From Lachnospiraceae bacterium (GTDB lineage Bacteria; Bacillota; Clostridia; Lachnospirales; Lachnospiraceae), in the NCBI GenBank assembly GCA_015057115.1, contig SVEZ01000009.1, forward strand, positions 1-64,000: a DNA stretch of 64,000 nucleotides. Direction: 5' to 3'. The position numbers and the translations under genes are program-made. Positions 7,461 to 16,072 of the stretch are shown piece after piece. Under the pieces are notes generated by a model that saw only the letters and a list, made by a program, of their open reading frames with translations, had not been told where the DNA came from and did not search any database. Positions within the stretch are counted from its first letter, which is position 1, and each line of letters opens with the position of its first letter.

Positions 7461-7506
7461 AAAACGGACAGTATCAGTGTAGTGACAACGGGTCCGTTTT
7501 TTTTTA
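7461..7506 (+). terminator. terminator of the WYL operon
   Basis: Arms ACGGAC (7464-7469) and GTCCGT (7492-7497), flanked by A-rich sequence and a nine-base T run. The loop is long (22 bases). Confidence 0.7.
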
Positions 7507-7562
7507 TGATAACATAGTCTCAGTTAATGGATGTATACACTTATTATAGGAGGATATCGAAT

Positions 7563-7901
7563 ATGAAGGAATTAATTGCATACTGCGGCTTGGATTGTGA
7601 GGCGTGTGAGGCCCGTCTGGCAACCGTGAGCAATGATGATGCGCTGCGTCAGAAAGTAGCCGGGGAGTGGTCTGAATTGAATGGTGTTGAGATTACGGCT
7701 GAGATGATTAATTGCACTGGATGCAGGCTTCCGGGTGTGAAGACGCCATTTTGCTGTTCCCTGTGCCCCATCCGGCAGTGCGCCAGGGGGAAACAAATGG
7801 AGACATGCGGAAGCTGCCCGGAAATGAACAGCTGCGAAAAGCTTGCGATGATTACGGGAAACAATGCGGACGCACTTCACAGACTGAAAGAGGAAGAATA
7901 G
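7563..7901 (+). CDS. DUF3795-type cysteine-rich protein
   Basis: A 112-residue protein recognised as a DUF3795 member. The opening IAYCGLDCEACEA and later CTGCRLPG, CCSLCPIRQCA and CGSCPEMNSC give a dozen cysteines in pairs, pointing to a metal or Fe-S binding role. The function of the family is not known. The ATG at 7563 is chosen over an upstream in-frame ATG because AGGAGGATATC is placed correctly for it. Four bases separate it from the methyltransferase gene, so the two are co-transcribed. Confidence 0.85.
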   Translation: MKELIAYCGLDCEACEARLATVSNDDALRQKVAGEWSELNGVEITAEMINCTGCRLPGVKTPFCCSLCPIRQCARGKQMETCGSCPEMNSCEKLAMITGNNADALHRLKEEE

Positions 7902-7905
7902 AAAG

Positions 7906-8628
7906 ATGGAAAACATTGAACGAGACAATCAGGCGCTGATCGCTTTCTGGGATAAAGTTTTATCCCTGTCAGAAGCAGACCAGCCAGAACTGAGAAATGT
8001 GGAGCCTGATAGCTGGAAGGATCTCGCCCCTTCAAAGAAATTGTTGGAAGCGGCATGTACGTTGGGCAAAAAGAGGAAGGTGTTGGACTATGGCTGCGGC
8101 AGTGCATGGGCAGGAATCATCGCTGCAAAAAGTGGATGTCCTGATGTTACGGTAGCAGATGCGGCTTCTGGAGCCATTCAGACCGCCAAATGCTATGCAT
8201 CTGCTTATGATGTGGAACGACAGCTTCATGCAGTCTGCTCAGATTCCGGGTGGCTTAAGAACATTCCGGCAAATACATATGACGGTTTTTTCTGCTCGAA
8301 TGTCCTGGATGTGATCCCAACAGAAACAGCCATAGATATCATCCGTGAATCAGCACGGATTACATCATCGAATGCCAGCGTGATTATTGGCTTGAATTTC
8401 TATTTATCTCCGGATGCCGCAGCAGAAAGGGGAATGAAGCTTAACGACGGTTCACGGCTTTATATAGACGGCATTCTCCGGCTCGTATCCTGTACAGATG
8501 AGGAGTGGACGGAACTCTTTTCTCCCTGGTATGATGTAGAAAGACTTGAGTATTTTGCATGGCCTGGAGAAGAATTGGAAATCAGGCGGCTGTTCTATCT
8601 GAAGAACCGTGAGACAACAAATGAATAA
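7906..8628 (+). CDS. class I SAM-dependent methyltransferase
   Basis: A 240-residue Rossmann-fold methyltransferase. Motif I, VLDYGCGSAWAG, lies near residues 59-70. The acidic end of strand 2 (VTVADAA) and a motif IV-like CSNVLDVIP follow. The acceptor (small molecule, protein or nucleic acid) cannot be told. It is a cytoplasmic enzyme co-transcribed with the DUF3795 gene. The end of the gene runs directly into the broken AraC-GyrI copy, so its last codons may be fused to rearranged DNA. Confidence 0.85.
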   Translation: MENIERDNQALIAFWDKVLSLSEADQPELRNVEPDSWKDLAPSKKLLEAACTLGKKRKVLDYGCGSAWAGIIAAKSGCPDVTVADAASGAIQTAKCYASAYDVERQLHAVCSDSGWLKNIPANTYDGFFCSNVLDVIPTETAIDIIRESARITSSNASVIIGLNFYLSPDAAAERGMKLNDGSRLYIDGILRLVSCTDEEWTELFSPWYDVERLEYFAWPGEELEIRRLFYLKNRETTNE

Positions 8629-8639
8629 GAGTTTTTTCA

Positions 8640-8910
8640 ATCAGACAGTGTCAGTGAGAATGTTCCTTCCGCTGACGGTAAAACTACAGATTCAAGGAGG
8701 TGGCCAAATGAAAAGAAGAAATGAAATTATATGTTGCAGTGAAAAAGAAATGGATAGACGAGCAGATAACTTGATAGAACAGGGATACAAGGTTGAGAGG
8801 CATACAGGTGTAGTGCCTGTTTCGTCAATTTGCTTTCCCGTTTATAAAGTAACATTTTGGAAGTAAGGATTATCACGGTGCAATTTGGAACCCACATAAT
8901 AGCACAAATT
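8640..8910 (+). pseudogene. decayed second copy of the AraC-GyrI gene
   Basis: Two separate stretches match the gene at 2366-3259. 8655-8710 is nearly identical to 2691-2746 (linker plus internal ribosome site; peptide FLPLTVKLQIQGG versus FLPLTVKLQVQGG). 8867-8905 matches the gene's 3' end near 3212-3246 (KDYHGAIWNP versus KDYHSAIWIP). The DNA-binding half and most of the GyrI domain are missing. The space between the two matches is filled by an unrelated-looking 52-codon frame. Confidence 0.7.
8708..8866 (+). CDS. 52-residue small protein using the inherited AraC-GyrI ribosome site
   Basis: A short frame starting MKRRNEIICCSEKEMDRRAD. It begins exactly at the start codon that the intact gene uses for its possible internal product, behind AAGGAGGTGG. 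It is not similar to the GyrI domain, so foreign or rearranged sequence has been placed behind a strong ribosome site. It ends where the remnant of the old 3' end begins. The cysteine pair and charged central helix give no family. It may be expressed, or may be an accident of the rearrangement. Confidence 0.4.
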   Translation: MKRRNEIICCSEKEMDRRADNLIEQGYKVERHTGVVPVSSICFPVYKVTFWK

Positions 8911-9042
8911 CAGAAGTATTGACTTTGAGGGCGGATAACACCATGACACGATTCGTATCAGGGATGTGACGGAGCGATTTTTTATTTTTCGCAGGAATCC
9001 GTTGTGTATAGTTTATATTAGAATTAGGAAAGAAGGGGAAAA

Positions 9043-10275
9043 ATGGAACGGAAAAATAACTTTGGAAAGTTTTTATTGCTGTGGGTGGGAGAACTTATTT
9101 CATCCGTGGGCGGAGGGCTTACCAGCTTTGGTCTGGGAGTATATATTTTTAAGCAGACAGGTAGCGCTGCAAGCATGGCTGTTGTTACGCTTTTGGGATT
9201 TCTTCCAACACTTCTGCTATCTGTTCCGGCAGGGACGCTTGCGGATCGATATGACAGGCGCCTTCTGATGATGTTGGGGGATGGGTGCTCTGCGCTTGGA
9301 GTGATATATATTCTTTTTTGCATGATAAAAGGAGAGGCAAGTTTACCCCAGATTTGCGTAGGTGTATTTGTAAGTGCATGTTTCTCAGCGCTTCTTGAGC
9401 CGTCCTTCAGAGCTACCATCACAGATTTATTGACAAAAGAGGAATTCTCAAGAGCTAGCGGGCTGGTATCTCTGGCAGGGAGTGCCAGATATCTGTTATC
9501 ACCGGTCATTGCAGGGGTTCTTTTGTCGGTAAGCGACGTAAAGCTACTTCTGATTATTGATATCTGCACTTTTTTCCTGACTGTAATAAGTACAGCAGTA
9601 GTGCGTAGTGGAATTGGGGCAAAAGAGATTGAAAAGAAGGAACCGTTTTTGCAGAGTATGAAAGAAGGTTGGAACATTCTGTGCGCTAAGAAGGGCGTGA
9701 TTACGCTGGTTTTGATTTCCGCTGTGATCACTCTGTTTATGGGGGTATTTCAAATCCTTGCTGAGCCGCTGGTTCTTTCTTTTGCAGATGCAACAATCCT
9801 TGGAGTCGCAGAGACAATTTGTGCTAGCGGAATGCTTGTAAGCGGATTGTTGCTTGGGATAAAAGGGCTTAAGGGGAATTATGTAAAAACGTTGGGGTTA
9901 GCGCTGGTTTTTGCCGGAATCGCCATGTTGGGATTTGGACTTTTGGAAAACATTTTTGTGATATGTATCTTTGGATTTCTGTTTTTTGCTGCCCTTCCGT
10001 TTGCAAACAACTGTCTGGATTATCTGGTGCGCACGAATATTCCGGATGATGCCCAGGGAAGAGTGTGGGGACTGATAGGCTTTATATCGCAGTTTGGATA
10101 CATTTTTGCCTACGGATTATCGGGGGCAGTAGCGGATATCCTGGGAAAGGTAACCGGCCGTGGCGTAGGTAGAGGTGCAGCAATCGTGATTATGATAGCA
10201 GGGATTTGCTTGTCACTTTCGGCTTTATCAGTTTTGGTTTCAAGAGATGTAAGAGAATTGGAGAGAGGAGAGTAA
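9043..10275 (+). CDS. MFS efflux transporter (macrolide/enterobactin-exporter-like)
   Basis: A 410-residue major facilitator protein with about 12 membrane segments, similar in pattern to the MFS_3 / macrolide-efflux group. The loop 2-3 signature appears as GTLADRYDRRLLMM. A mid-protein cytoplasmic loop (GAKEIEKKEPFLQSMKEGWNIL) is typical of the group. It probably exports an amphipathic drug or metabolite by proton antiport. The next gene encodes a chloramphenicol-acetyltransferase-like enzyme three bases downstream. Together they look like a small resistance unit combining efflux and inactivation. The start follows GAAAGAAGGGG. Confidence 0.85.
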   Translation: MERKNNFGKFLLLWVGELISSVGGGLTSFGLGVYIFKQTGSAASMAVVTLLGFLPTLLLSVPAGTLADRYDRRLLMMLGDGCSALGVIYILFCMIKGEASLPQICVGVFVSACFSALLEPSFRATITDLLTKEEFSRASGLVSLAGSARYLLSPVIAGVLLSVSDVKLLLIIDICTFFLTVISTAVVRSGIGAKEIEKKEPFLQSMKEGWNILCAKKGVITLVLISAVITLFMGVFQILAEPLVLSFADATILGVAETICASGMLVSGLLLGIKGLKGNYVKTLGLALVFAGIAMLGFGLLENIFVICIFGFLFFAALPFANNCLDYLVRTNIPDDAQGRVWGLIGFISQFGYIFAYGLSGAVADILGKVTGRGVGRGAAIVIMIAGICLSLSALSVLVSRDVRELERGE

Positions 10276-10278
10276 GGA

Positions 10279-10953
10279 ATGAAGGATATGAATTATAGAG
10301 TGATAGATAAGGAAAAGTATTACAGAAGCGGAGTATTTCGCCATTTTACGGAGGATTGTAAGTGTTCCACATCCATGACTGCGAGGATAGATGTTACAAA
10401 TTTGGTGGAGTACTCTAAGAAGACTGATACCAAGTTTTACATTAATTTTCTGTATGTGCTTTCAAAGGTGTTGAATTCCAGAGATGACTATAAGATGGGT
10501 TATCTTTGGCCGTCGGAAGAATTGATTTGCTGGGATAGCATAAATCCGATTCAGTATGTTTTTCATGAAGATACGGAAACCTGTACACCGGTTTATACCA
10601 CATATTATGGAGAGTATGAAGAGTTTTATCGAAATGCTATATCGGATTTGGAGCAAGCAAAGAAAACAAGGGAATATAGACTGGATATGATGAACCATCC
10701 GAACTGGTTTGATGCATCGTATATATCCTGGCTGTCCTATGATTCCTTGAATGTTGAGCTACCAGACGGATTCCTGCATTTTGCGCCCATCATCAATTGG
10801 GGCAAATATCGGGAGGAAAACGGACACCTTATGATGCCGGTGAGTGTCCGTCTGAATCATGCAATAGCAGATGGATTTCTTGTGGCAAATGTATACCGTC
10901 TATTGGAGAAAGAAATGACAGTATTTTGTGGAAGGAATAAACTAACGCAATAA
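10279..10953 (+). CDS. chloramphenicol acetyltransferase family protein
   Basis: A 224-residue trimeric-CAT-type acetyltransferase that would transfer acetyl from acetyl-CoA to a hydroxyl acceptor. The family catalytic motif is present as NHAIADGF: His194 (general base) and Asp198 are kept. The usual first His of the HH pair is Asn and the usual Cys is Ala. Length fits the family (about 210-225). Many chromosomal members of this subgroup do not give chloramphenicol resistance, so resistance is possible and not shown. It is co-transcribed with the MFS exporter. Its stop codon lies inside copy B of the 33-bp repeat. Confidence 0.82.
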   Translation: MKDMNYRVIDKEKYYRSGVFRHFTEDCKCSTSMTARIDVTNLVEYSKKTDTKFYINFLYVLSKVLNSRDDYKMGYLWPSEELICWDSINPIQYVFHEDTETCTPVYTTYYGEYEEFYRNAISDLEQAKKTREYRLDMMNHPNWFDASYISWLSYDSLNVELPDGFLHFAPIINWGKYREENGHLMMPVSVRLNHAIADGFLVANVYRLLEKEMTVFCGRNKLTQ

Positions 10954-10985
10954 CTCTACTTTCCGTAGGTACCATTACCGGAAAA
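10953..10985 (+). repeat. copy B of the 33-bp repeat (MerR-promoter-like)
   Basis: Matches 1468-1500 over 33 bases with three differences, including an identical block CTACTTTCCGTAGGTACC. Here the -35-like TTGACT is replaced by AATAACT and no gene starts downstream, so it looks like a promoter relic or a recombination scar. Confidence 0.55.
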
Positions 10986-10987
10986 GA

Positions 10988-11013
10988 AAGGCGTGGGCTA
11001 CAGCCCACGCCTT
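10988..11013. terminator. bidirectional terminator between the CAT-like gene and aldolase
   Basis: Perfect 11-bp stem AAGGCGTGGGC / GCCCACGCCTT with a four-base loop. The T tract is better on the - strand, so it mainly ends the aldolase transcript. Confidence 0.85.
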
Positions 11014-11025
11014 AAATTTTGAAAT

Positions 11026-11994
11026 TTATGCTTTTCCTGCGGAACCAAGTACATGTTCAATCTTATGAGCAACCATATCTTTTACAGACTGACGTGCCGG
11101 TTTCAGATACTGGCGTGGGTCAAAATGATCCGGATGCTCAGCCAGATATTTACGGATATTACCGGTCATGGAAAGACGGATATCAGAGTCGATGTTAATC
11201 TTGCAGACAGCAAGCTCTGCCGCTTTTCTAAGCTGCTCTTCCGGAATACCTACAGCATCCGGCATATTTCCGCCGTACTGGTTTACCATTTTAACAAATT
11301 CCTGAGGAACAGAAGAGGAACCGTGAAGTACAATCGGGAACCCCGGAAGTCTCTTGATACACTCCTCAAGAACATCAAAACGAAGTGGCGGTGGAACAAG
11401 AATACCGTCTGCATTTCTGGTACACTGTTCCGGTGTAAACTTATATGCACCATGGGAGGTTCCGATTGCAATGGCAAGAGAATCACAACCTGTTCTGGAA
11501 ACGAATTCTTCTACTTCCTCCGGACGGGTGTAGCATTCTTTTCCTGCTTCAACAACTACCTCATCTTCGATACCTGCAAGGGTACCAAGTTCTGCTTCTA
11601 CTACAACGCCATGGGCATGTGCATACTCTACTACCTGTTTGGTAAGAGCTATATTCTCGTCAAAAGATTTGGAAGATGCATCAATCATAACGGAAGTGAA
11701 ACCGCCATCAATACAGCTCTTACAAAGCTCGAAGGTGTCACCATGATCAAGATGCAATGCAATTGGAATATCCGGATGCTCCTGAACAGCAGCTTCAACC
11801 AGCTTAATCAGATAAGTATGGTTTGCATAAGCACGAGCTCCTTTTGATACCTGTAAAATAACAGGAGACTTCAGTTCATCGGCAGCTTCAGTAATACCCT
11901 GAACAATCTCCATGTTGTTTACGTTGAATGCTCCTACGGCATAACCACCGTTGTAAGCTTTTTCAAACATTTCTTTTGTTGTAACCAATGCCAT
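11026..11994 (-). CDS. fba: class II fructose-bisphosphate aldolase
   Basis: A 322-residue zinc-dependent TIM-barrel aldolase that cleaves fructose 1,6-bisphosphate to dihydroxyacetone phosphate and glyceraldehyde 3-phosphate in glycolysis. Zinc and catalytic motifs are visible: the conserved HLDHGD, VEAELGTLAG, IGTSHGAYKF (zinc His) and VLHGSSS (zinc His). INIDSDIRL is the phosphate-binding segment. The length is typical of the ~310-325-residue subgroup. It is alone in its transcription unit, with AAGGAAGG before the start and a strong terminator after it. A possible -10 (TATGAT on the - strand, plus coordinates 12050-12055) lies upstream. It is a core metabolic gene and marks the end of the accessory block. 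Confidence 0.95.
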   Translation of the reverse strand: MALVTTKEMFEKAYNGGYAVGAFNVNNMEIVQGITEAADELKSPVILQVSKGARAYANHTYLIKLVEAAVQEHPDIPIALHLDHGDTFELCKSCIDGGFTSVMIDASSKSFDENIALTKQVVEYAHAHGVVVEAELGTLAGIEDEVVVEAGKECYTRPEEVEEFVSRTGCDSLAIAIGTSHGAYKFTPEQCTRNADGILVPPPLRFDVLEECIKRLPGFPIVLHGSSSVPQEFVKMVNQYGGNMPDAVGIPEEQLRKAAELAVCKINIDSDIRLSMTGNIRKYLAEHPDHFDPRQYLKPARQSVKDMVAHKIEHVLGSAGKA

Positions 11995-12125
11995 AATACT
12001 TCAACCTTCCTTTTCTATATTTTTGTAAAAATTTAATGTCTCTTTCACTATCATACAACATCTAAGGGAAAAATGGAATGATTTTCACACTCAATTTACA
12101 GAAGATTTTTATAAAGGGAAAGCCA

Positions 12126-12155
12126 TTGACGGTATTGCCGGTTGGATGGTAGAAT
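12126..12155 (+). promoter_or_regulatory. sigma-A promoter of the U32-like gene
   Basis: TTGACG (12126-12131), an 18-bp spacer and TAGAAT (12150-12155), 28 bases before the start codon. Confidence 0.55.
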
Positions 12156-12182
12156 TTTAAAAGATGAAAGAAGAGGACAACT

Positions 12183-13082
12183 ATGAGTAAGAAAATATAT
12201 TATCACCTTCCGGGTTTATTTGAATTTTATGAGTTGTACAAGGTATTCCTGGCGCTTTTTTCCAAGCATCGGGAATACTTTTTCGATTGGTGTGACATCG
12301 GTTCCATCTATGGCGCACCCGCTGATTGCATTTGGGGTGGCGGTCGAGTGGGTTTCGGTGAGGAAGAGCCGGAAAAAGTGGCGGCGTTGATGGAAGAATA
12401 CGGTATTTCAGCCCGCCTGACTTTCAGTAATTCGTTGTTGCAAAAAGAGCACCTGGAGGATAGCCGTTGCAATGAGCTTTGCTGTATCTTCGAAAAAAGC
12501 GGGGCTAAGAAAAATGGTGTTATCCTTCATTCGGATTTATTGTTGAAATATTTGAAAGAGCAATATCCGGGATTTTATTTTGTATCCTCCACCACAAAGG
12601 TGCTGACGGATTTTGAGGATTTTCAAAAGGAATTAGAACGGGAAGAATTTCGGTTTGTCGTGCCGGATTTTCGGTTAAATAAAGAGTTTTCCAAGCTGGA
12701 GACTTTGCCGGAGGAGCTAAAGCAAAAGGTAGAGTTTTTGTGCAACGAATGTTGCTGGTTTGACTGCTACGACCGGAAGAATTGCTATGAGAATGTGAGC
12801 AGAAAGAGTTTGGGGGAAGCTTGCGAAGATCATGTGTGTGTTTCGCCTATGGCAGACAAGGGGTATCGTTTTTCCGAAGCCATGGAAAACCCCGGCTTTA
12901 TTGGAATTGAGGACATACAAAAGGCATATGCACCGAAAGGCTTTTCTCAGTTTAAAATAGAGGGACGAAGTCTCGGAAGCGCAGTTATTCTAGAGTTTTT
13001 ACTGTATTACATGACGAAGCCGGAATATCAGTTAAAGGTGCGGGAAGAGATTTATTTGGATAGTAGTCTGGATTTGTTTTGA
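12183..13082 (+). CDS. U32-peptidase-like protein with a Cys cluster (function unknown)
   Basis: A 299-residue cytoplasmic protein. The opening KIYYHLPGLFEFYELYKVFL and the DIGSIYGAPADCIWGGGR segment suggest a half TIM barrel. A cysteine cluster CNECCWFDCYDRKNC near residues 195-212 resembles the Fe-S or zinc knot of peptidase U32-type proteins. The C-terminal IEGRSLGSAVILEFLLYYM resembles the family's closing helix. I know of no defined reaction for this subgroup; U32 relatives act with iron-sulphur or collagen-like substrates or in tRNA and quinone hydroxylation. A fragment of a second copy (3' end only) lies at 31128-31214. Confidence 0.6.
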   Translation: MSKKIYYHLPGLFEFYELYKVFLALFSKHREYFFDWCDIGSIYGAPADCIWGGGRVGFGEEEPEKVAALMEEYGISARLTFSNSLLQKEHLEDSRCNELCCIFEKSGAKKNGVILHSDLLLKYLKEQYPGFYFVSSTTKVLTDFEDFQKELEREEFRFVVPDFRLNKEFSKLETLPEELKQKVEFLCNECCWFDCYDRKNCYENVSRKSLGEACEDHVCVSPMADKGYRFSEAMENPGFIGIEDIQKAYAPKGFSQFKIEGRSLGSAVILEFLLYYMTKPEYQLKVREEIYLDSSLDLF

Positions 13083-13116
13083 GGGTGGTAAAAGTGTGAA
13101 CAATTGACGTCGTTTC

Positions 13117-13145
13117 TTGTTGAATGTTCTGACCTATGATATATT
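13117..13145 (+). promoter_or_regulatory. candidate promoter of the seven-gene operon
   Basis: TTGTTG (13117-13122), a 17-bp spacer and TATATT (13140-13145), 37 bases before the MFS start. Confidence 0.45.
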
Positions 13146-13182
13146 TAAATGAGAAATTTTGAATTTTCATAAAGGAGTATTT

Positions 13183-15120
13183 ATGAAGGAAAGTTTGGCG
13201 AGAAACGACGTAAAAACCAGATTATATCTATTTTTAGGCTCCACTCTTACTATTGTGGTAGTGGCGGCTTTTCTTGCGCTTCTAAATTGCAAGGAGCCGG
13301 CAGAGTACACAAGAACTCCCTTTCAGGTGCTTGTAATCCTGACTGTTTTGGCATGTGCTGCCTTGGCCGCATTTTTTGCAAAAGGTCCGGTTTTCTCCAT
13401 TGATGGAAAATTGGAAAGCGGAAATATTAATGCCATGCTCATAACGGTGCTCATTATCATTCAGATTTCTTTTTTCTTTGAAATTGTTTTTGTTCGAAAC
13501 CAGATTATCAACTATCAAAAGTATGAGGACATCCGGGAAAGTATTATTACAGCAGAAACCTGTCCGGATGAGGATAAAAATGCAACCCTGAATCATCTGT
13601 GTAAAGATGGAATAGTGGCCATTTCTATTGTAGATGGAAATGACCGGGTTCTTTTTTCCTCAGAGGATGGCCGAATTGGTAACGAGGCGGCAAAATCCCA
13701 GTATGCTTATTCCTTTGAGGAATCCCAAGAAATACGTTTTTATATGGATAAACATTACGTTGGTGATACGTTACGAACGATTATCTTAAATTTATTGACA
13801 GTATTGGTTACTTCTATTTTCTTTTCCGTGGAAATGGTACTGTTAATGATTCGATTGATTCTGCGAAACGTGGTGAAGGAAGACGAAGAAGAGCAGGAAG
13901 GCGGAAAAATGCTGTCTTCCCTGTATTACATTCGCCAAATCGCATTTCTGTTTTATTTTTCATCCAGACTTTCAGCTGCTTTTATCCCCATTGTGGCAAA
14001 GCAGCTTTATAATCCGTTTCCGTGGTTGTCAGACAGTGCTGCAGCCGGTATGCCTCAGTCAGCGGAAACCCTGCTGACCTGTTCGGCAATATTTCTAACC
14101 ACGTTATTGTTGGAGAAAAAGGGATGGAAACTACCTTTTACCGCCGGTTTGTTCATGGTGGCAGCAGGAACCCTGCTATCCGCTTTTTCAGGAAATCTGA
14201 TTTTGTTTGTGGCGGCGAGAGCTGTTGTGGGACTTGGTTATGGATTCTGTTGGATGACCCTTCGTAACCTTTCACTTTTCGGAAGGAACAACAAGGAACA
14301 GCTTTTGGGATTTGCTTTGCTAAATACGGGAATTTATGCCGGCATGAACTGCGGTTCCTCATTGGGTGCGATTCTTGCGGATTTGTTTGGTTATAAAGTG
14401 GTGTTTATGATTTCGGCAGTGATGACGGTGGCTACTTCCGCATTTATTATTCGAATGGAAAATGCACAGCTTCCAAAGCGGGCATCCAAGGAGTTTGCCT
14501 CAGAGGAAAAAACTGCAGTAAAGCAGAACTTCCGGCATATGGCGGTTGCGGTTTTATTTGTTGTTCTTATGATTGCACCGGCTTGTATCGCCGCATCCTA
14601 TACCAGTTATTATTTGCCTTTGTATTTTACCAAAAACGGAGGAAGTATTACGGATGTAGGACGTGCCCAGCTTTTATATGGTTTGGCCATTGTGTATGTG
14701 GGACCGTTTTTGTCAGTGATTATATCTACGCTAAAAAAGACTGCTTTGAAAAAAGTCAATGTGGTTTATAATATGCTGATTGCCCTAAGCCTTTTTATGC
14801 CGGGAATCGGCGCAGGATTGGTACTTGCATTTGGCGGCGCCGCACTTTTGGGTATGGCAGACAGCTTTGGTTTCGGCGTGCAGAACAACTATTTCTTGGA
14901 ACTGCCGGCTATTAAGAAGCTGGGGGCTTCCCGGTCTTTATCCATTTTATCGTTTATCAAGAAGATACTGGAAATGACCGGACCGCTGGTGTTTGCTTTT
15001 ATGATAACCATCGGATATCAGGCAGGAATACGGTATCTGGCAGTTGGATTTGCAGCCATGGCTGTTTTGTTTGTAGTGGCATGTCTTTTTATGGAACGTG
15101 AAGAGAGGCAGGAGGAGTAG
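13183..15120 (+). CDS. MFS transporter with N-terminal membrane sensor domain
   Basis: A 645-residue membrane protein about 200-230 residues longer than a normal MFS carrier. The N-terminal part has three membrane segments (about 15-37, 45-62, 82-105), then an external domain of ~95 residues (RNQIINYQKYED to MDKHYVG) that looks like a small Cache/PAS-type sensor, then a segment near 205-230. From about 250 a 12-helix MFS permease follows. The start at 13183 has AAAGGAG. One base separates it from the ATP-grasp gene. The external domain could gate transport or report substrate to the SpoIIE phosphatase encoded two genes on. The substrate is unknown; a peptide or antibiotic made by the ligase is one guess. 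Confidence 0.75.
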   Translation: MKESLARNDVKTRLYLFLGSTLTIVVVAAFLALLNCKEPAEYTRTPFQVLVILTVLACAALAAFFAKGPVFSIDGKLESGNINAMLITVLIIIQISFFFEIVFVRNQIINYQKYEDIRESIITAETCPDEDKNATLNHLCKDGIVAISIVDGNDRVLFSSEDGRIGNEAAKSQYAYSFEESQEIRFYMDKHYVGDTLRTIILNLLTVLVTSIFFSVEMVLLMIRLILRNVVKEDEEEQEGGKMLSSLYYIRQIAFLFYFSSRLSAAFIPIVAKQLYNPFPWLSDSAAAGMPQSAETLLTCSAIFLTTLLLEKKGWKLPFTAGLFMVAAGTLLSAFSGNLILFVAARAVVGLGYGFCWMTLRNLSLFGRNNKEQLLGFALLNTGIYAGMNCGSSLGAILADLFGYKVVFMISAVMTVATSAFIIRMENAQLPKRASKEFASEEKTAVKQNFRHMAVAVLFVVLMIAPACIAASYTSYYLPLYFTKNGGSITDVGRAQLLYGLAIVYVGPFLSVIISTLKKTALKKVNVVYNMLIALSLFMPGIGAGLVLAFGGAALLGMADSFGFGVQNNYFLELPAIKKLGASRSLSILSFIKKILEMTGPLVFAFMITIGYQAGIRYLAVGFAAMAVLFVVACLFMEREERQEE

Positions 15121-15121
15121 G

Positions 15122-16069
15122 ATGATAGTAAGTGTTGTTTACGGAGGAACGAAAGAGGAAAGAGGGGCCTCCGAAAAAAATGCGAAGGATATTGCTGCGG
15201 CGTTAAAAACCAAAGGATATGAGGCAATATTACTACCTTTTCAGAAAGGGATTTTGGAACGATTAAAGGAAGTAAAAACGGATGTTGTATACCTTTGCGT
15301 TCAGGGTAAAGGCTATGGGGACGGAACCTTTCAGGCCATTCTGGAGCAGGAAGGAATTCCTTTTACCGGAAGCAGAATGCGGGCAGCCGGCTTGATTAAT
15401 GACAAATTGCTTTGCAAATTAGTGTTTGATAGATTCCATATTGCTACACCGGAGTGGGAGGTTCTTACCCGGGAGCAATATGAGGCTGGAGCATATGACT
15501 ACGATAAATTCGGATTTCCTTTTGTGGCAAAAGCCCCGACTCAGGGAGGCAGTTTCGGAATAGAACTGATTCGAGGAAAAGAGGATATTAAGAAGATTGC
15601 AGATGTGTTTTCCTATGATGATCCTATTCTTTTGGAACGGTTTATCGAGGGGCACTTTTATACAGTAGGACTTTATGAAAAGGAAGGAGAAACGGTTACG
15701 CTACCGGTGGTGGAGGGATTGGACCTTCGGGAAGGGGAACCGAGAACTGCTTCCATGGAAAAAGGTTTAATACAGTTTACCGGGGACTACGGTATCCGGG
15801 AAAGTAAGTTGCAGCAATCGGTGGCAGAAAAGCTTTCCGAAATGGCCGGACAGGTGTTTAAAGTAACCGGTGCCAGAGGATACGCAAGGGTGGATTTTAT
15901 GGTGGACGGTGCAAATAACCCCTATGTATTGGAAATCAATGCAGTACCGGGATTAAAACGGGCAAGCCTCATGCCTAGGGAGGCACAGGCAGCGGGGATT
16001 GCATATGAAGATATGATAGAAGATATTTTAAAGGCAGCACTTAGGTTTGCAGAAACAAAGGAGGAATAG
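15122..16069 (+). CDS. D-alanine-D-alanine-ligase-like ATP-grasp enzyme
   Basis: A 315-residue ATP-grasp ligase. The N-terminal loop VYGGTKEERGASEKNA corresponds to the Ddl GG-S-E-x-S motif in altered form. The grasp lid GFPFVAKAPTQGGSFGIELI and the magnesium site DFMVDGANNPYVLEINAVPGL (Asp, Glu and Asn) are intact. It would activate a carboxylate as acyl phosphate and join it to an amine, as in D-Ala-D-Ala or other dipeptides. The change in the N-terminal motif and the position between a sensor-MFS carrier and a signalling phosphatase argue against the housekeeping Ddl. It is probably a specialised dipeptide or amide ligase. Confidence 0.82.
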   Translation: MIVSVVYGGTKEERGASEKNAKDIAAALKTKGYEAILLPFQKGILERLKEVKTDVVYLCVQGKGYGDGTFQAILEQEGIPFTGSRMRAAGLINDKLLCKLVFDRFHIATPEWEVLTREQYEAGAYDYDKFGFPFVAKAPTQGGSFGIELIRGKEDIKKIADVFSYDDPILLERFIEGHFYTVGLYEKEGETVTLPVVEGLDLREGEPRTASMEKGLIQFTGDYGIRESKLQQSVAEKLSEMAGQVFKVTGARGYARVDFMVDGANNPYVLEINAVPGLKRASLMPREAQAAGIAYEDMIEDILKAALRFAETKEE

Positions 16070-16072
16070 GCT

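Noticed and set aside
1..11000. Integrative element carrying its own recombinase
   Set aside because: No integrase, transposase, relaxase or tRNA attachment site is visible; only the paired 33-bp repeats hint at insertion.
11053..11847. 264-codon frame on the + strand over the aldolase gene
   Set aside because: Antisense of a clear class II aldolase; Cys/Phe/Tyr-rich and lacking a start signal.
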